Notes: generated by a model from the sequence alone, not told the origin. DNA of 64,000 bases from Acanthaster planci (GCF_001949145.1 NW_019091369.1:1915807-1979806), one strand, 5' to 3'; shown: positions 45,836 to 59,097, counted from the first letter of the stretch. Program-made: numbers and translations.

Positions 45836-48800
45836 AAGTATATTGAAGTTCCAGCGTTACAGACTTTAGGAGCACCGAACTCGAGGGGAAATGTAGGCAA
45901 TTTCGGGATAAAAAGCGAAGCTGTTCCAATCTTTCCTTTCCAAACTTGAAATTCGAAAGCAGTGCACATGATATGTGCGCCTGTACTCCCCGGTGATGGA
46001 CCACGCAGCGGGTATACCAATCCATAGCGCCCAGTCAATGCAACTGTGTGTCGGTATCCCCCGCCCCCCCCCGGTCCATTCTTCTTTCCTCGTCCTCTCC
46101 TTTTCTCCTCTCCTCGTCCTCTAATCTCTTAGGAAATTACCAATTGATTATACGTGTACATCTTCTCAACGGGGCGCCTCTATTGATGACAAGACCAGGC
46201 GGCTGTTTCGTGGACACTGTTTCCTTACCTCGCCAACACATTGTGACAGTGGAAATGATCTTGGATGAATTTGTTCAGGCGCTGCTCGTTTGAAAGGAGT
46301 GTGACGATTTGAACAATTGTGTCACGTTTTAAAATGTGGGTGAGCGTTATATTGTCGAGTATTCTCCGTTCGTACCATTATGCATACAATTTCAAAGCGA
46401 GGGGAGAATTTCAAAACATGTATGTCAGTCACAGGTCACAGGTTGTTCCCAGATAGACTAGATCTGCACCCGGGTATAAGCGCACTATATAAGTGCCGTT
46501 CCAATCCCATGTGGTCGAATTGACAATTGCGGTCAAACAAATCTCCCTGTTAACGGCCGTCGGAAACAAATCAAAGGATCGTCTCAAAGTCTGGGGAGGT
46601 GTAGCAGTTTTCACTCCATCAAGCACAGCCTGCCAGGTCACTTCACGGCTGGCCAAACTGGGCAATTATTTTAAGGCCCTCTCCCCTCGTCCCTCTTCGC
46701 ACAAAAGAGCCCCCTTTTTTTCATTTCCATTTACCCCCCCCCCTTCTCCCAAGTATAAAGGGCCGGCTATTTCCGTGTCATCCCTCTTCTTACCTTGTCT
46801 CGTCTCCTCAGCCACGCCGTCTTTTGTTGCTCAAATCCCCCGTGTGCCAACTCCGCAGTGTCGCTGCCCTCTTGTGCCCCCCTATTCACCGAGTCGACAT
46901 CAAGGAGTATTCAGGGAGGGAGGCCAAAATAACTACGGCACGGAAGCCCAAGGGTCTTGATGAAGTTGCATTCACCCGGGACAGACCGAAAAAAGACGGG
47001 CAGGGCCAGCGGGCGAGGATAGGATGTCGGACGGGTGACGAGTTGCTTTCTATTCGGTGTCCGTTGGGACCGGCGAGGTCAGCAATATGCATTTCCGAGG
47101 ATATGACAGCGGCTGACAGTCGCTGATTTCCAGCTTGCAAAGGTCCCTGCACTACTTCAGTAGGTCTCGGGTTGATTTGCAGTTTTCGGCAGTTCGCTTA
47201 TTTCGAGTTTCAAAGATGGAAGTTGAGCTTCATGTACGAAATGCCATCGCGCGATAGAAATGCTGATGGAAGGTTCATTTCTTTCTCCTCAAGTCATGTC
47301 TTTCAGTTGGAGAAAATTTCCAACAAAGTTCTTATCTCAAAAATATAAACGACGGCCTGGTTCCCTCTTTTAAAGAAACGTTACCTCAAAAAATCCCGCA
47401 GAATTTCCTCAATAAAATGTCGACAACATAAAGCACGGTCGGTATATCATTTGTTTCCCAAATTCCCTTTACAGCATGGTGCTGGAGACACTTTATTATG
47501 CCGGTCTCTCTTGATTTGATTTCGATATTTGCCCCCATTTTTCCCACAGTGGTTACTATGCCTAAGCACAAGGGCCGATGCGCTAGCGTGCAACCTACAA
47601 ATATTGTCTTTGATGTACCGCCTTTCGTATTTTTCATTTCATTTCTTCTTTTTTTCTCTCTCTCTCTCTTTAGCACACGACACACATCAGTTGTTCATGT
47701 TGGCTTGAGATGGTTTTGATTCTTTGAGCGCTAGTCTCCAAAAGCGAGTCCATTAACGTGCACATGATGTAGGTCGCCCAATCGACCGAACGAGTCTTAT
47801 TCCACATCCACACGCTCATGACGTCTGGCCGACTCGTAACAACGGTACAATCCTCACCGCCACACGCACACATACAAAAAGAAAAAATTCAAAAGCAATT
47901 TCCCCCAACACGAAGTGACAGTTCCCCTCAGCACGGAGATAAATATCTCGATTCTTAATATACATATATGTATATTAGTCACGTCTGGTGGGTCTGGCGT
48001 GCTATGTCTGTAATAATTATTTTTCTATGCCTGCGTTTTGGTGCATCTGGGTCGGCTCAGATGCCGTGCGAACACACTCGTCGGTTTAAGCCGATTAGAC
48101 TATCCCTCCTCCCTTTCTACCTTTTTTTCATGCTCCAGCAAGAAATGTTATCTGCCGTAATCCGCTTATTGCTGTGACAGTCTGATTTCGGACTCTTGGG
48201 AGAATCCCCTCGACATTTCTGCCTGGTTCCTTGCCCAGGACTCCCAAGTCGTAGGGGGTCGTCGGGCCTGGGAACTAGACTAAAACAAGGCATGAGGGAA
48301 CGCACGCACAGGCATTTCTGATTGGTTAATTTTTCTCGCCACACTGTGGAACTTCATCAGTTGGAAAGGATGGGCACCAGCGAATTTAGACTAAGTGATA
48401 TGTGGGCGTTAACTAGTTCCTGAGAGTTTTGCTGGTATGAGCTGCCCGGCACTCTGCCTAATGTCTGAAATTATTCGTGAAAATGGATCTGATAGCGAGA
48501 TCTGCATGCCCAACTCCAGAAAATTAAAAATAAACCAACCTCCTATTAAGATCACAGACTCACTTCAGTACCTGCACGGAGAAATATATGTCAGAGGACG
48601 CATTGCCTGGCTTTGTAAAATTCATGGTTTTTTTTTACAGTAACGCGGAATATGCAAGTTACACATGTATTATACATGCACAACTGTATGACTTATGCTG
48701 CTGCTGCTCTATACGAGCCCAGCTGTCAACATCCGCTAGCCGCTCTCTCCGTATTTTTGAGTCGTTCCAATCTTCCTTTGTTAAACGAAATCCAAGATGG

Positions 48801-49728
48801 CGTCGGGAGGGCTCATTACACCGCGAGCTGTCGGAACACATTTCCGTCACCAAGCCAGAACACGCACTGTCCAAACATGTCCCCCGCGATAATCACGCAT
48901 GGACGGCCAAAAATAACATGGCTCTCGCCCCGTAGCCAAGAAGGAGAAAGTCGTCGGGAGAAGGGGGAAAAAAATGAGTCGGTCAGAGAAATCTGGCGGC
49001 AGCTGATTCCCAGTCGATCCCCCCCCCTTTCCCTCCAAAAAAAAATGTTTCTCTGGAAATTCTTGCTGGACGGTTGAGGGAGATCGTATCGCCCAAATCT
49101 CCCGTTGCTCTGATTGGAAATCTGGCCGTGGTGTGCTATCATAATGCACAAGCATCGCCGACCGCACCAGAACAAAATGGTTGAAAAAAAAAAAAAACCT
49201 CCGGCAAACCGTGGGCAAACGAAACTCAAATTTCCAAGACCGAGTTGTCAGCAGGCTTGCAAGCGGGCCCCGGAGCGCTCCGAGTCCCGTTCTCGGTGTT
49301 GTGGGAAATCGCACGTCCCCCCTGGCACTGCTTTTTGTCCCCATAGCATACCAGACCTCTGTTCAATGCGACGGGGGGGGGGGAGATAAAAGGCCCCACT
49401 TTCACCAGACTGCCCCGGAGCACAGGCGCTTTTTATCACCGGACTATTTTTCCCCTCTCCACAGCGGTTGTACTGTCAAAGTTTGCCCGTCTCCCGTTCG
49501 GGCATTGTTATTTTAAGCTTCTCACAGTTTCAAGGCGATTTGGTCTCATTTTACTTTTCCCCTCTCCCCAAACCGATGTTTTAGGGACAACAGTATACCC
49601 GAAATTCCACCCGATGTTTTTGGGCTGAAACTGTATCCAAGTCCTGTGATTTTGCCCCAACCAATTCTGTTCAGGGGAGTGCTGTACATTGCTAGTTTTT
49701 TTTAACATATATATCACTTTGTCTGCCT
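45836..49728. other. Intergenic territory, fourth part
   Basis: No gene or repeat family recognised beyond short CT-rich runs (for example near 47650-47670) and the palindrome ATATACATATATGTATAT near 47960. Confidence 0.5.
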
Positions 49729-49934
49729 AGTACCGAAGCGTGTTGCTGCCAACGCGAAAAAAATTTATTTCGTTTAAACGACTTATCATCTCATTTAAAC
49801 GACAAAGCTATCTTGTTTAAACGGCTAAGCATCTCGTTTCAACGCGATAACTAAGTCGTTTAAATGAGATAACTAATTCGTTTAAACGAGGTAAAATAAT
49901 GTTTTCGCGTTGGCAGCAATACGCTTCCGTAACT
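49729..49934. mobile_element. Palindromic element with six phased GTTTAAAC boxes
   Basis: The ends are inverted repeats of about 30 bases: TACCGAAGCGTGTTGCTGCC plus AACGCGAAAA on the left, inverse on the right, with few mismatches. Inside are six GTTTAAAC-type boxes starting at 49772, 49793, 49815, 49836, 49858 and 49880, that is every 21 or 22 bases. Spacers such as CTAAGCATCTC run one way in the left half and inverted in the right half, so the whole element is a fold-back. No coding capacity. The element type is MITE-like; I know no named family with this array. Confidence 0.75.
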
Positions 49935-52900
49935 TAGAGGTCTGGCTTAGACATGTCGCATAAAATGCGGTGGATGGAAACAATAAATGGACATTTAAAG
50001 ATCACTCGAGGAAATATAATCCCGTTCAAAACAACATAAGAGTTTGAATACACCTATAAAACAATAATAATTTACTACGATTCAATGATACCCCCCCCCA
50101 AAAAAAAATAAGTCTAGTTCCTCAAAAGATGACAAAGGTTTTTCAGGGGGGCTGTCGGTCAACATTCCCATAAAAATTCACGGCTTTGAAGTGACAGCAG
50201 GTGGCTGCGCGATAATGCTTTATGGAAATTTTATTCGACCGCCGCATGCGAGTCAATACACACACTCGCTGTACACGACGCCGTGTACCGAAACCGTCCA
50301 CTCCCCCCCCTTCAACAAGAGAAAGAAAGCGCAGAGAAAAAAAAAGTTTCCCCAATTTGATCTTTGACCCCCACCTTTCAAACACGATCAATTCTGAGCG
50401 ACGCCCGTGGGGCGCGAATGGCGTTTATTGGCGCAGATTGAAGGGATGGAAATGCGGCAGGCATGAGGTCTCTTCAAGTACTAGTAATAGCGAGCCCCAC
50501 TTATGAAGTGGTTGAGGGTTTTTCTTTCTCTCTCTCATATCATCCCGCCTTCAATATTTGCACCATTCCACACTATGTAGCGGGTTGGTCAGGTCAACGC
50601 GCCCCCCCCCTTTGTTGGGCTTTAATCACAAAGTACACACACGAACTTATAAATTAGCAATCTCTTGTTCAAACAGCGCGCACAGCCAAGGGACCGTCTT
50701 GTGTACGGAGCGGGCACGGCGCGCGAAAGATGGCGCGAAGGGGGCGACCATTGTATTAATGTCGCGCAATAGCAGCAGAGCAAAATAAAGAGTCTTGTTT
50801 TGAATTTGAGCTGGACAGTGGGCACGTATACAGCACAGCAGTAGAGCCAGCTGTGCATACCTGGCCGACGGGGTGACGGCCTGGCGATTCGGGTATGCCC
50901 TGACTGGCACACAAGATTATCGCCGGCTCTCCGGACGAAGGGCAAAGACGTTTTCGAAATGATTATGAAACTGCACGCATATAGCCCGAAAGTGCGGGCT
51001 GTGTTGACCGAACCGTCAACACCGATCTCATTATACTATGGGGAGGCAAACACGAAGGCGGGACCGATTCTGAATAAATAGATGAAGTAAGGCCCGTCTC
51101 TATAACCATTATGCAGTGTTTGGTGGAAAGCGTGGCGTGTTTTGGAGAATAGATTATCAGAGAAACCAAAAACATCTCTCATCAGCTTCAGTGAACCTTT
51201 ATAATATTTGACGGGCCTTTTGGTATTCTGTGAGTTTGCATTAAGAAGGTCTTTTCATAAAGCAACGGCCGAGTAAATGTAGATTAACAATAACGCTGTC
51301 AGAGGCGGCTTACAAAATCTTAGTTGACAAATATCACCTGCAAGATCGAAATATCGTAATAATTATGTGCATAACCCGATTCACACAACGACTTCCATGC
51401 AACGCGAGCCCCAGCGTACTGCTAGGACCTAGCGTAAAGTTTCCCTTGAAGAGAACTATAAAAACATGAGTGGCATTTTGACAAACTGTAATTCAAAGAA
51501 AGCGTGCCTTGACGTTTATTGATTTCCACAAGTTCAGAACAGCTCATCACCAGAGAGATCCACGGTTATTTCGATCATTCGCAAAGAACGGTTTCGTGAG
51601 TTCCCATCCCCCCCCCAAAAAAAGTTCTAGGAACAGATGCATAATGCATTCTCATGTTAAAACTAAACAAGGTAGGAATCACGATACAGTGTCAGAGGTC
51701 TGGGGTAATAAGAACTGCATGTGGCAATTTGAAAGTTGTCGATTACAGGTCGGAGAAGCACACCTTGAATGACACATGAAAACACAAATTTTCGGTGCTG
51801 GTAACCTTAATTCGTTGACCACGCAAAGTCAATTACACTCGACATGAACAGGTCACCAGGCCTGTGTTGCCATAGGGCAAATTTCAAATGACCTGTAGCA
51901 CAAAAAGTGCTCAGCAAAAAAATCTGCCGGGCACCAATCACAAGCAGGCGTACATTGCGTGTGGCAGAATGACTGGTAACCTGTTCTTGCTTAGCAAATA
52001 TTTCTGACGCCTTGGTGCTTCAGAAAGTACAATAATTTCCTTCACAATTGATCCTGAAGCCAACTTTTCGTGATCTGTTCTGTCTTGCTTACCATAAAGT
52101 CAAATCATTAACTATCTTAGCACGGCCTTATTCAGGGATCAAATTAGCAGGTGCATAAGCCGGTAACTCTCTTAAAAGCTTAACAAAAAATAAACCATCT
52201 GGAACAGGGTTCAACATTTTGTATTAGTATTCGAATAACGGGGACTTAACAATATACAATTTAATTTGGAAGTAAAACGAGAACGTTACTTAGTAACAAC
52301 ATTGAACCTTAAAGACAAAAACGGTTAACAAAAACTTGTAAAGTCCCATCAAGGTTTGAACTCTCAAGTTCAGTTTAAAGTTCGGTACAGGAGGGATGGC
52401 TTTGAGACAGTTTGGAGCCTAAACAGCTAAACCCGAGGCACACAAACCATTGTTTTCCAGTGCATTGATACATCTGGGAGGGAAAAAGAGAAAAAACACA
52501 TATCACATTTTGTATCTTCCACTATGTCATGAATCTAGAAAATTTACCTTCTCGTTCATGTAAGCATGCCTCATCGAAACCCTTTCCAATTCCAGTATAA
52601 ATGTGTGGCATTCTTGACGCCAGATTTGCTCTCTTCTAATATCGGCAGGTGCCTTTGAATTGGGGCATTGATTTGTCATCATTATCATCAATCCCCAAAA
52701 AAAATGGTTTCTGGAGATTCTTGCGAGGAAACTCCCGACAGGCACGAGCACCGTTGTCATGGTGCATTTTCGACTAATATTTAATCGAGTAACATTGTTC
52801 AGAATGGCAAGTGTCAGTCTCCAACAAGTAGATTTCTTCAGTCACGTTCAGAGAGTGTCTTCATGTTGAGGAGGAAGGGGCTTAGAGAAAATGGCGCCAC

Positions 52901-54278
52901 ACATTGATTTGAATCAGGTTCACACGTCATTGGTTCATGACTTCAACGTAGCATTGGTTTTAAAACAAAACGTTTAAGCAAACCAACATAATGTCCTTTG
53001 TTCCTAACTGAAGCGAAAATGCACCCTATACATGCGCCGGTATACCAACCATTTGATCCGACATTCATGTTGAGCCCCAAACTCTTTCCGCAATGTTTCT
53101 GTTCCAAAAGAAATGAACGGGAATTGAGCACAGTTCTGAAAACATTGAAACCGAACAAAAATCACAGCCCTCAAGTTACAAATCAGAAATTCGTGGTAAA
53201 TCCTGAAATCTGGGGAGGTGAAAAAAAAGTTTACAAAGTTTTCAGGGCCGTTCATTATCCTTATTAAATCGCAACCAAATTTCTTTCAAAAACCCAAAGA
53301 GCAGCTCTAAAGTTCGAGTTGGAGTAAGTTCCAGTAACACGTTGGGCGGATCCGCACAATGGCCACAGCGGTGTATTGAACAAGTTGTAGCGGATGCCTT
53401 GTAGTTGTACATTTACGGATTTTCAATTAGGATTGTTTAATAACCGAAAGTAAAAGAAGTTGAGCTCATTTCCCTGCCTGAGTTACTGAAATGGTTTCTA
53501 TTTGCTTTGTGTTCTGGCAGGAAAAAAGGAATTGAAGGGTTTAATAATTTCGTGGAATTGGCCGCACGTTAAAACCTATACCTGTAGATATAAGTGGCTC
53601 AACGCGGGCAGGATAGCTGACTGATTAGAACGGGCACTTGACAGCTAGCGTCCCGTGGCCAGGGGATCTGCTATGCCCTTTCTATTGACCGTTGGAGAGA
53701 CTGATGTTAATTTGTTCCGACTCGCTTCACTCTTTCGGGTCCCTTCACTCGGACGACGGAGGAGCAGGAGGGCAGAGCAAGACAATACCGGGGCCGCGGC
53801 CCGGGACAACAATGCCCGGGCCGGGGCACATTTAACGGTATTTACTCCCGGGTCCGCACCGGCTATTGTCCGCTCACAAGAGAGGGAAAGACTGCTTAAT
53901 ACCTTTTTGACTTTGAAAGAGAGAGAGTTGGGGATTGATTGTGAGCCGAGTGAAGGACCACCGAAGAGTCTTGAGCGAATGGAACCTCCTTGGTCTTTTT
54001 GAAAAAGATATAATTACCGACAAACAGAGGAACAAGTTGTATAAATATACCGTACAAAACACGACCCAGACCTAGCCATGGTTAAACCATAGAACCTTAT
54101 GGTCAACAGTACAGTTCGCTATCAGGTACAGGCATGGTTTGGCTAGCATTGAGTTGGATCTCTATTAATAACAATAATAATATATATAAAACCGTCTATA
54201 TTTATAATAACTTACAAAGTAGCAAATAAGGATTTGTTTTGGTTTAAAGCATCTTGTTTTGTTGTTAAATGAGAAATA
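49935..54278. other. Intergenic territory, fifth part, including FZD4 3' flank
   Basis: The FZD4 3' UTR must occupy its right edge. A GC-rich palindrome lies at 53797-53823. A stretch at 53604-53680 looks faintly like the head of a tRNA-derived SINE. No gene was recognised. Confidence 0.5.
53797..53823. repeat. GC-rich hairpin near the FZD4 3' end
   Basis: CGGCCCGGG and CCCGGGCCG form a perfect 9-base stem around a 9-base loop, in a very GC-rich patch about 450 bases beyond the FZD4 stop codon. Confidence 0.75.
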
Positions 54279-56027
54279 TTACACGGCTGTCTCGTTCCCA
54301 CCTGGTCCCACGTAGACGTTGCCCGCTTTTCCTCCACAGATGGTCGGGAATAAACTGTTCGTGAATCGCCGCCACGACAGCAAGGTCTTGGCCGACCAAA
54401 TCCACATGCCGCTGGTGACCCCCACCACCAGCGACATGAATATTTTCAGCATGTATACCTCCACATTGGGGGTGAGTCCCAGCAAAATCCAGACCGTCCG
54501 ATTGGAGCGCTCGTAGAAGTGGCAGGCCACCACAATGGTGGCCGGCACGGTGTAGAGCACCGAGAAGAGGCCGATCTTGACCATCAGCCGCTCCAGCTTG
54601 TCCGTCTTGGTGCCGTCGTTCTTCATGACGGAGCGGATCTTGAAGAGCGAGACGAAGCCGGCCAGGAGGAACAGGGTGCCCAGGACCAAGTAGGTGAACA
54701 AGGGGGCCAGCACGAAGCCCGTCAGGGCATCCAGGTTCTGGTTGCCCACGTAGCACATTCCCGTGAGCTCGTCGGCGTCCACCACCCGCATGATGAGCAC
54801 GATTACGGTCTTGACGAAGGGGATCCCCCAGGCCGCCAAGTGGAAGTAGGTGCTGTGCATCTGGATGGCCTCGTGGCCCCACTTCAGCCCGGCGGCCAGG
54901 AACCAGGTGAAGGTGAGGAACACCCACCAAATGGAGCTGGCCATCCCGAAGAAGTAGAGAAGGAGGAAAGTCACGGCGCAGCCGGTGTTCTCCAGGCCCT
55001 CGCTGATCAAGAAGCTGGTCTCGCCGTCCTCGTCGCAGGCGATCTTTGCGTAGCCGGCCACCAGGCGCACTACGTAGGCGATGCTGTAGACGCTGTAGCA
55101 GATGGCCAGGAAGATGATGGGCCGCTCCGGGTAGCGGAACCGGGAGGGGTCGATGGCAAAGGTCAGCACGGTCAGGGTGGTGGACAGGAAGCACATGCTG
55201 GCCCAGATGGCCATCCAGATCTGAGCGAAGTGTTTCTCGTTGGAGTTGAAGAGGAGGTTCTGGTCGCAGCGGAGAGCGCACTCCTCGTTCCGCTTGACGT
55301 AATGCCACTTATACGGGGACCGCTTGTGCTGGCAGTCCCGCTCGCTGGGACCCGGGGTGGGCAGGGTGGGGATCGGGCGCATGCCACCCCCTCCGTGCCC
55401 CCTGTCAGGCCGGTCCCCTGGGTCGGAGTCCGGCTCCGGCGCCTCCATGCACATGGTCCGGGCGTCGTTCTGTGGGGGGAACTTGGAGCAGTTGAGGCTG
55501 GCCGGCCACATGAAGCCGAACTCCTTCAGCACCGGCTCGCACTTGTTCTTGACCCGCTCGCACATACCCCGGCAGGCGCCGATGGGGATGTCCACCTTCT
55601 CGGTGCAGAGGGGCACGTAGACGGAGCAGAGGAAAAAGCGGAGGTTGGCGGAACAGCCATACTGGATGAGCGGCGTGAAGGTCTGCAGCTGAAGCTCGGC
55701 GTCCTGCTGCAGCTCGTGGCCCACCAGGTTGGGCATGCGAGTCACGTTGTAGCCCACGTCTTTGCACAGCTTAATGGTGATGGGGATGCACTGCTGCGGC
55801 TTCGGGTTGAACTCGTCGAAGTGATCCTGCCCCCGGGCACACGGTGGACCCGTCGCCAGCAACACCACCAGCACCGCCAGAAGCGTAAACACCGTCCACG
55901 GCAACGGAAGTCTCGCGGGGATCGCCCCACCGCGACCACCGGTGAGTCGGCCCTCCGCACCGGGGTCACCGCGGCCCGAATCCACCCGGCCGCCACGGTG
56001 ACGTCCCTCCTCGCGCTGGCAGGCCAT
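54279..56027 (-). CDS. FZD4: FZD4, Frizzled 4 Wnt receptor (single exon, intact)
   Basis: Seven-helix receptor for Wnt, 582 aa. The ATG at 56027 is the first after an in-frame TAG (56099-56097). Residues 1-44 are a long Gly/Arg-rich leader, then a hydrophobic signal stretch (about 45-60). The cysteine-rich domain has its ten cysteines: C80, C88, C125, C134, C141, C152, C156, C163, C180, C193. A Gly/Pro-rich linker (about 195-230) is longer than in human. Helices run from about 270 to 545. After helix 7 comes the Dishevelled-binding KTLLSW (547-552; KTxxxW). The tail ends ETAV, a class I PDZ ligand. Frizzled 4 is chosen over other Frizzleds because [22 protein letters not shown] and [19 protein letters not shown] match human FZD4, and the tail [14 protein letters not shown] parallels GNGWVKPGKGSETVV. 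Sequons at N94, N179 and N509. Human FZD4 has an intron in the CDS; none is present here. Confidence 0.95.
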   Translation of the reverse strand: MACQREEGRHRGGRVDSGRGDPGAEGRLTGGRGGAIPARLPLPWTVFTLLAVLVVLLATGPPCARGQDHFDEFNPKPQQCIPITIKLCKDVGYNVTRMPNLVGHELQQDAELQLQTFTPLIQYGCSANLRFFLCSVYVPLCTEKVDIPIGACRGMCERVKNKCEPVLKEFGFMWPASLNCSKFPPQNDARTMCMEAPEPDSDPGDRPDRGHGGGGMRPIPTLPTPGPSERDCQHKRSPYKWHYVKRNEECALRCDQNLLFNSNEKHFAQIWMAIWASMCFLSTTLTVLTFAIDPSRFRYPERPIIFLAICYSVYSIAYVVRLVAGYAKIACDEDGETSFLISEGLENTGCAVTFLLLYFFGMASSIWWVFLTFTWFLAAGLKWGHEAIQMHSTYFHLAAWGIPFVKTVIVLIMRVVDADELTGMCYVGNQNLDALTGFVLAPLFTYLVLGTLFLLAGFVSLFKIRSVMKNDGTKTDKLERLMVKIGLFSVLYTVPATIVVACHFYERSNRTVWILLGLTPNVEVYMLKIFMSLVVGVTSGMWIWSAKTLLSWRRFTNSLFPTICGGKAGNVYVGPGGNETAV

Positions 56028-58920
56028 AATCCCACAGTGGTCAGTGTAACAAATCCAAGACGCACGGGCAGAGAAAGAGAAGAAAACAATCCAGTCCTAG
56101 AAGCTCCGCTGTATATGTGGTGGGCAGAATGAGTTGAATTGTCCAGATCCCTGGAGGGCCTTCCACTGTCATCAGCTCAATGTTTTCACGTAGTAATGTG
56201 CCACTCTGCGCTACATTTTTCCGCCTCCGTGTGTGTAGACAGAGAGAGAAAAAAAGAGTCCTCGAAGCTTATCGGTGTCGACCTTCGTTCTGCTTACACT
56301 AACACACAGAACTCCCCACAGTATCACAGCACGGTGTGCGTGTTGACGGTGCACGGTGTAGTACATGTACTGAGTCCTTCAGCCAACCTGCATGACAGTG
56401 TGCGCAGGGAATGAAACGGCTACAGTATACCGATCAATACGACGAACAGCACCACCGCGATATGGAAAAAAAATCGAGAGATCGAGTTCTCAGCACAAAC
56501 TCTAGCGGTCACAGCGGCTGCGATACACAGCTTTCATTATGGTGAAGAACCGCAGTTGAGCACATCAGCAGAGCGCCCCTCGGCTGTGTACGACGGAACA
56601 GTCAAAAATCCTATGGAAAGAGAGAGAAAAAAAAGAGAAAATTGTTGAGGTCCGCCCGATGAGTGATTTACAAGTTCACGTGTGAGAACGCAGACGGGTA
56701 GACTATGATCTCCGCACGAACACTTCACATGGCACATTGATCACAAATCTCCGGACTGACTGCCTGCCGATGTGCCTCGAAACTATGCGAGTATATGAAA
56801 GAAGCTCGAGCTAGCGACTACACAGGGCACGACGAGCGGTGCGCGAGGTATGATGTTAGTGAGGTGATCGCGGGTAGACCTACTGCACCCAATCTCCAAA
56901 AAGCACCACTGATTAAACATACTCCCGTCGCCTAGTCGATAACAACCCGTCAATCAAACCTTTTGTGCCAGCGCCAACAACACACACACAAAATACCCCC
57001 TCGCTGTTGTACTGCGCCGCACCAGTAAGTAGGCACGTCCCTGCGACCCGCTATTTTATCGTCGGCTACCCGCTGCCCCAATCGCCAGCTTTGTTTTTCC
57101 ACCGAAGCTCCGCCCACTCATCGATAATCCGCTGCGCCGAGTGACGGGCGAGAGTGACCCCGTGTAAGCCACGGGGGCCTGGGGTAGCCGGAGAAAGAGG
57201 CAGGCACAGTCGGCGCGCCATTGGCTCACCGCACTCGGTTCATGAATAATATAGCACACCGGTCTAAAAAAAAAAGTGCACACTCCTTTGCTAATAATTC
57301 ACTTATTTTCCCCCCTTGCTAGCTGTATTTTCCCTTCCTGGGCATAATGCGCGATTATTTCGTCCCGTCTTTTTTAACAACTGCTGAGTTAAGGGGGCCT
57401 GGAACTCCAACTCGACGGCCCGGATTGCAGCCACGATTCGCTGATATATCACCGGAATTAGTCCCACTCCATAATGCCGTAACGCCAACATAGCCCCATT
57501 TTTTTCCATCATCCAAAACTTACCACACAGCTGCCTAGATGCTGTGCGCGCCAAAAAATGCCCGGGGCAACACACAGGCTGAGGTTTCCTTCAACTCTTG
57601 TGAAACTTTCTGACAAGCGCCTGAACTGTTGGATCATGTTATAACTCACTGCACAATGCAAATGGTGTTGATAACGACAACAGAAAACATCGGTTTGACG
57701 TTGATGGGGTTGACAATGACACGAATTCGAAGTGGCAGACAGGAATCTGGCCACACTCCATCAAAACCCCATTATTTCGTTTTATCAGCTTGTACGACCA
57801 AAGAGTTTTTTAAAAAATCACAACGCTAGAGAGGTTCCGAACATAAATCATGAAGGATATTGACAATCTCCCCCCCCGGTCCGTTTTTCCACCCTCAGTG
57901 TGCATTATTTTATTTTTGTATTTCCCATTCAAGGGAGTAGATATTGCCGAAGCCATCAATTTCCCCGCTCTCAAGTGCAAAACTGATTTTTGGACATGTT
58001 GTAATCGCTACTAAGTGCCGTTTTCCAATTGCCCAGTTTTCAAGTTCTCTGGTTTTGTCGCCCAATATTTACACGGACGGCCCGGTGGCCGGGGCCCCGT
58101 ACACACATTATGCAGTTAGCGCTCAATTACGGTTATCAGCGGCGGGCCCATAACTCGCGCTCGATGAATGCCTCACGAAAGATTTATGGCCGTAAATGTG
58201 TCGCTGCTGTAAGTGGCAGAGGCTTCTTATCCCTGACACGCTGCAGTCTGGTTTCCATAATTTCTTCGCTGTGCTGAGGACACATCTCGACCGAACAAGA
58301 TGTAACAGTGGGACTGTATATAGGAGGCGCTGAAAAAAAAAACCAGACACACAACCTTTAAATGCAGTGCTGCTTTATTATTGACACCAGCAATGATCGG
58401 TTTGATATCACAAGAGAGTTTCGATACCACAACAGTGGAATCAAGGGGCAAAGTGCGATTACAAGTGAACATGCACGATATGAAGGCTACGCTAATGTTT
58501 ACCAGCATCAAGGGAGAGCGGAACGAGTAGCAATGCTGGGTGGTTTTACACCACAAGTGTTTTGTCATACATAATGAAGCGACGGGACTAAACATGACTT
58601 TTAACGAGTGAAGCAAGCTTGACAGGCGGGTAGTATAATGGTGCAAATTTACAACCACGTCAGACTTTTTGAGGGGGGGTCACTGATTGCTTGTAGAGCT
58701 AGAGGTTGTGGTACATGTGTACTGAAGTACGTCTTCATTTTGTGTAGCCATGCTGCGAAGTTTTTTTTCCCCGAGTACTTAACATTGATCTGATTTGACT
58801 ATCCTCACCTCTGATTTGGGTAAAGTATGTTTTAATTTTGTGTGGCCATGTTGCAATTTGCAACATAGCAAGTTTTTTTTCAGTAATTTATATTGATCTG
58901 ATGGGACCACCCCTTACCTA
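56028..58920. other. FZD4 upstream flank
   Basis: It should contain the FZD4 promoter and 5' UTR, but no TATA box or clear start could be named. No other gene was recognised. Unique sequence with ATTATG and TTTATGGCC cores at 58100-58200 could be regulatory. Confidence 0.5.
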
Positions 58921-59097
58921 ACACGGGCGATTTATGAGAATTTCCCTCCAAGAGTTTGCAACGCGTTGGCCAATTACAGCGCGCGAACTCTGTCTACCCT
59001 TTCCAAACGTGCATTGGGTCGACAGACTTCGCGCATCGTGATTGGTCAACGCGTTGAAAACTCTTGGAGGCGCACTTTTGTGAAACGCCCGTATTGT
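58921..59097. mobile_element. Fold-back element, copy 2
   Basis: Same structure as 35598-35777: arms carrying CTCCAAGAGTTTGCAACGCG and its inverse, with the shared central GCATTGGGTCGACA. It differs from copy 1 by scattered substitutions, including CACCAAGAG changed to CTCCAAGAG in both arms. That coincident arm change suggests arm-to-arm conversion or a distinct subfamily. No coding capacity. Confidence 0.8.

Noticed and set aside
48847-49344. 165-codon minus-strand open frame
   Set aside because: Low-complexity stretches and overlapping frames of similar length on both strands; no family resemblance.
22337-54278. Conserved animal microRNAs and standard small RNA genes
   Set aside because: I looked for seeds of well-known conserved microRNAs (for example let-7, miR-124, miR-9, miR-71) and for U1 and U6 motifs and found none; a model-based search was not possible.
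54519-56132. 537-codon open frame on the plus strand opposite FZD4
   Set aside because: It is the antisense shadow of a GC-rich real gene; its composition (His, Gly, Val rich) and lack of any domain fit this.
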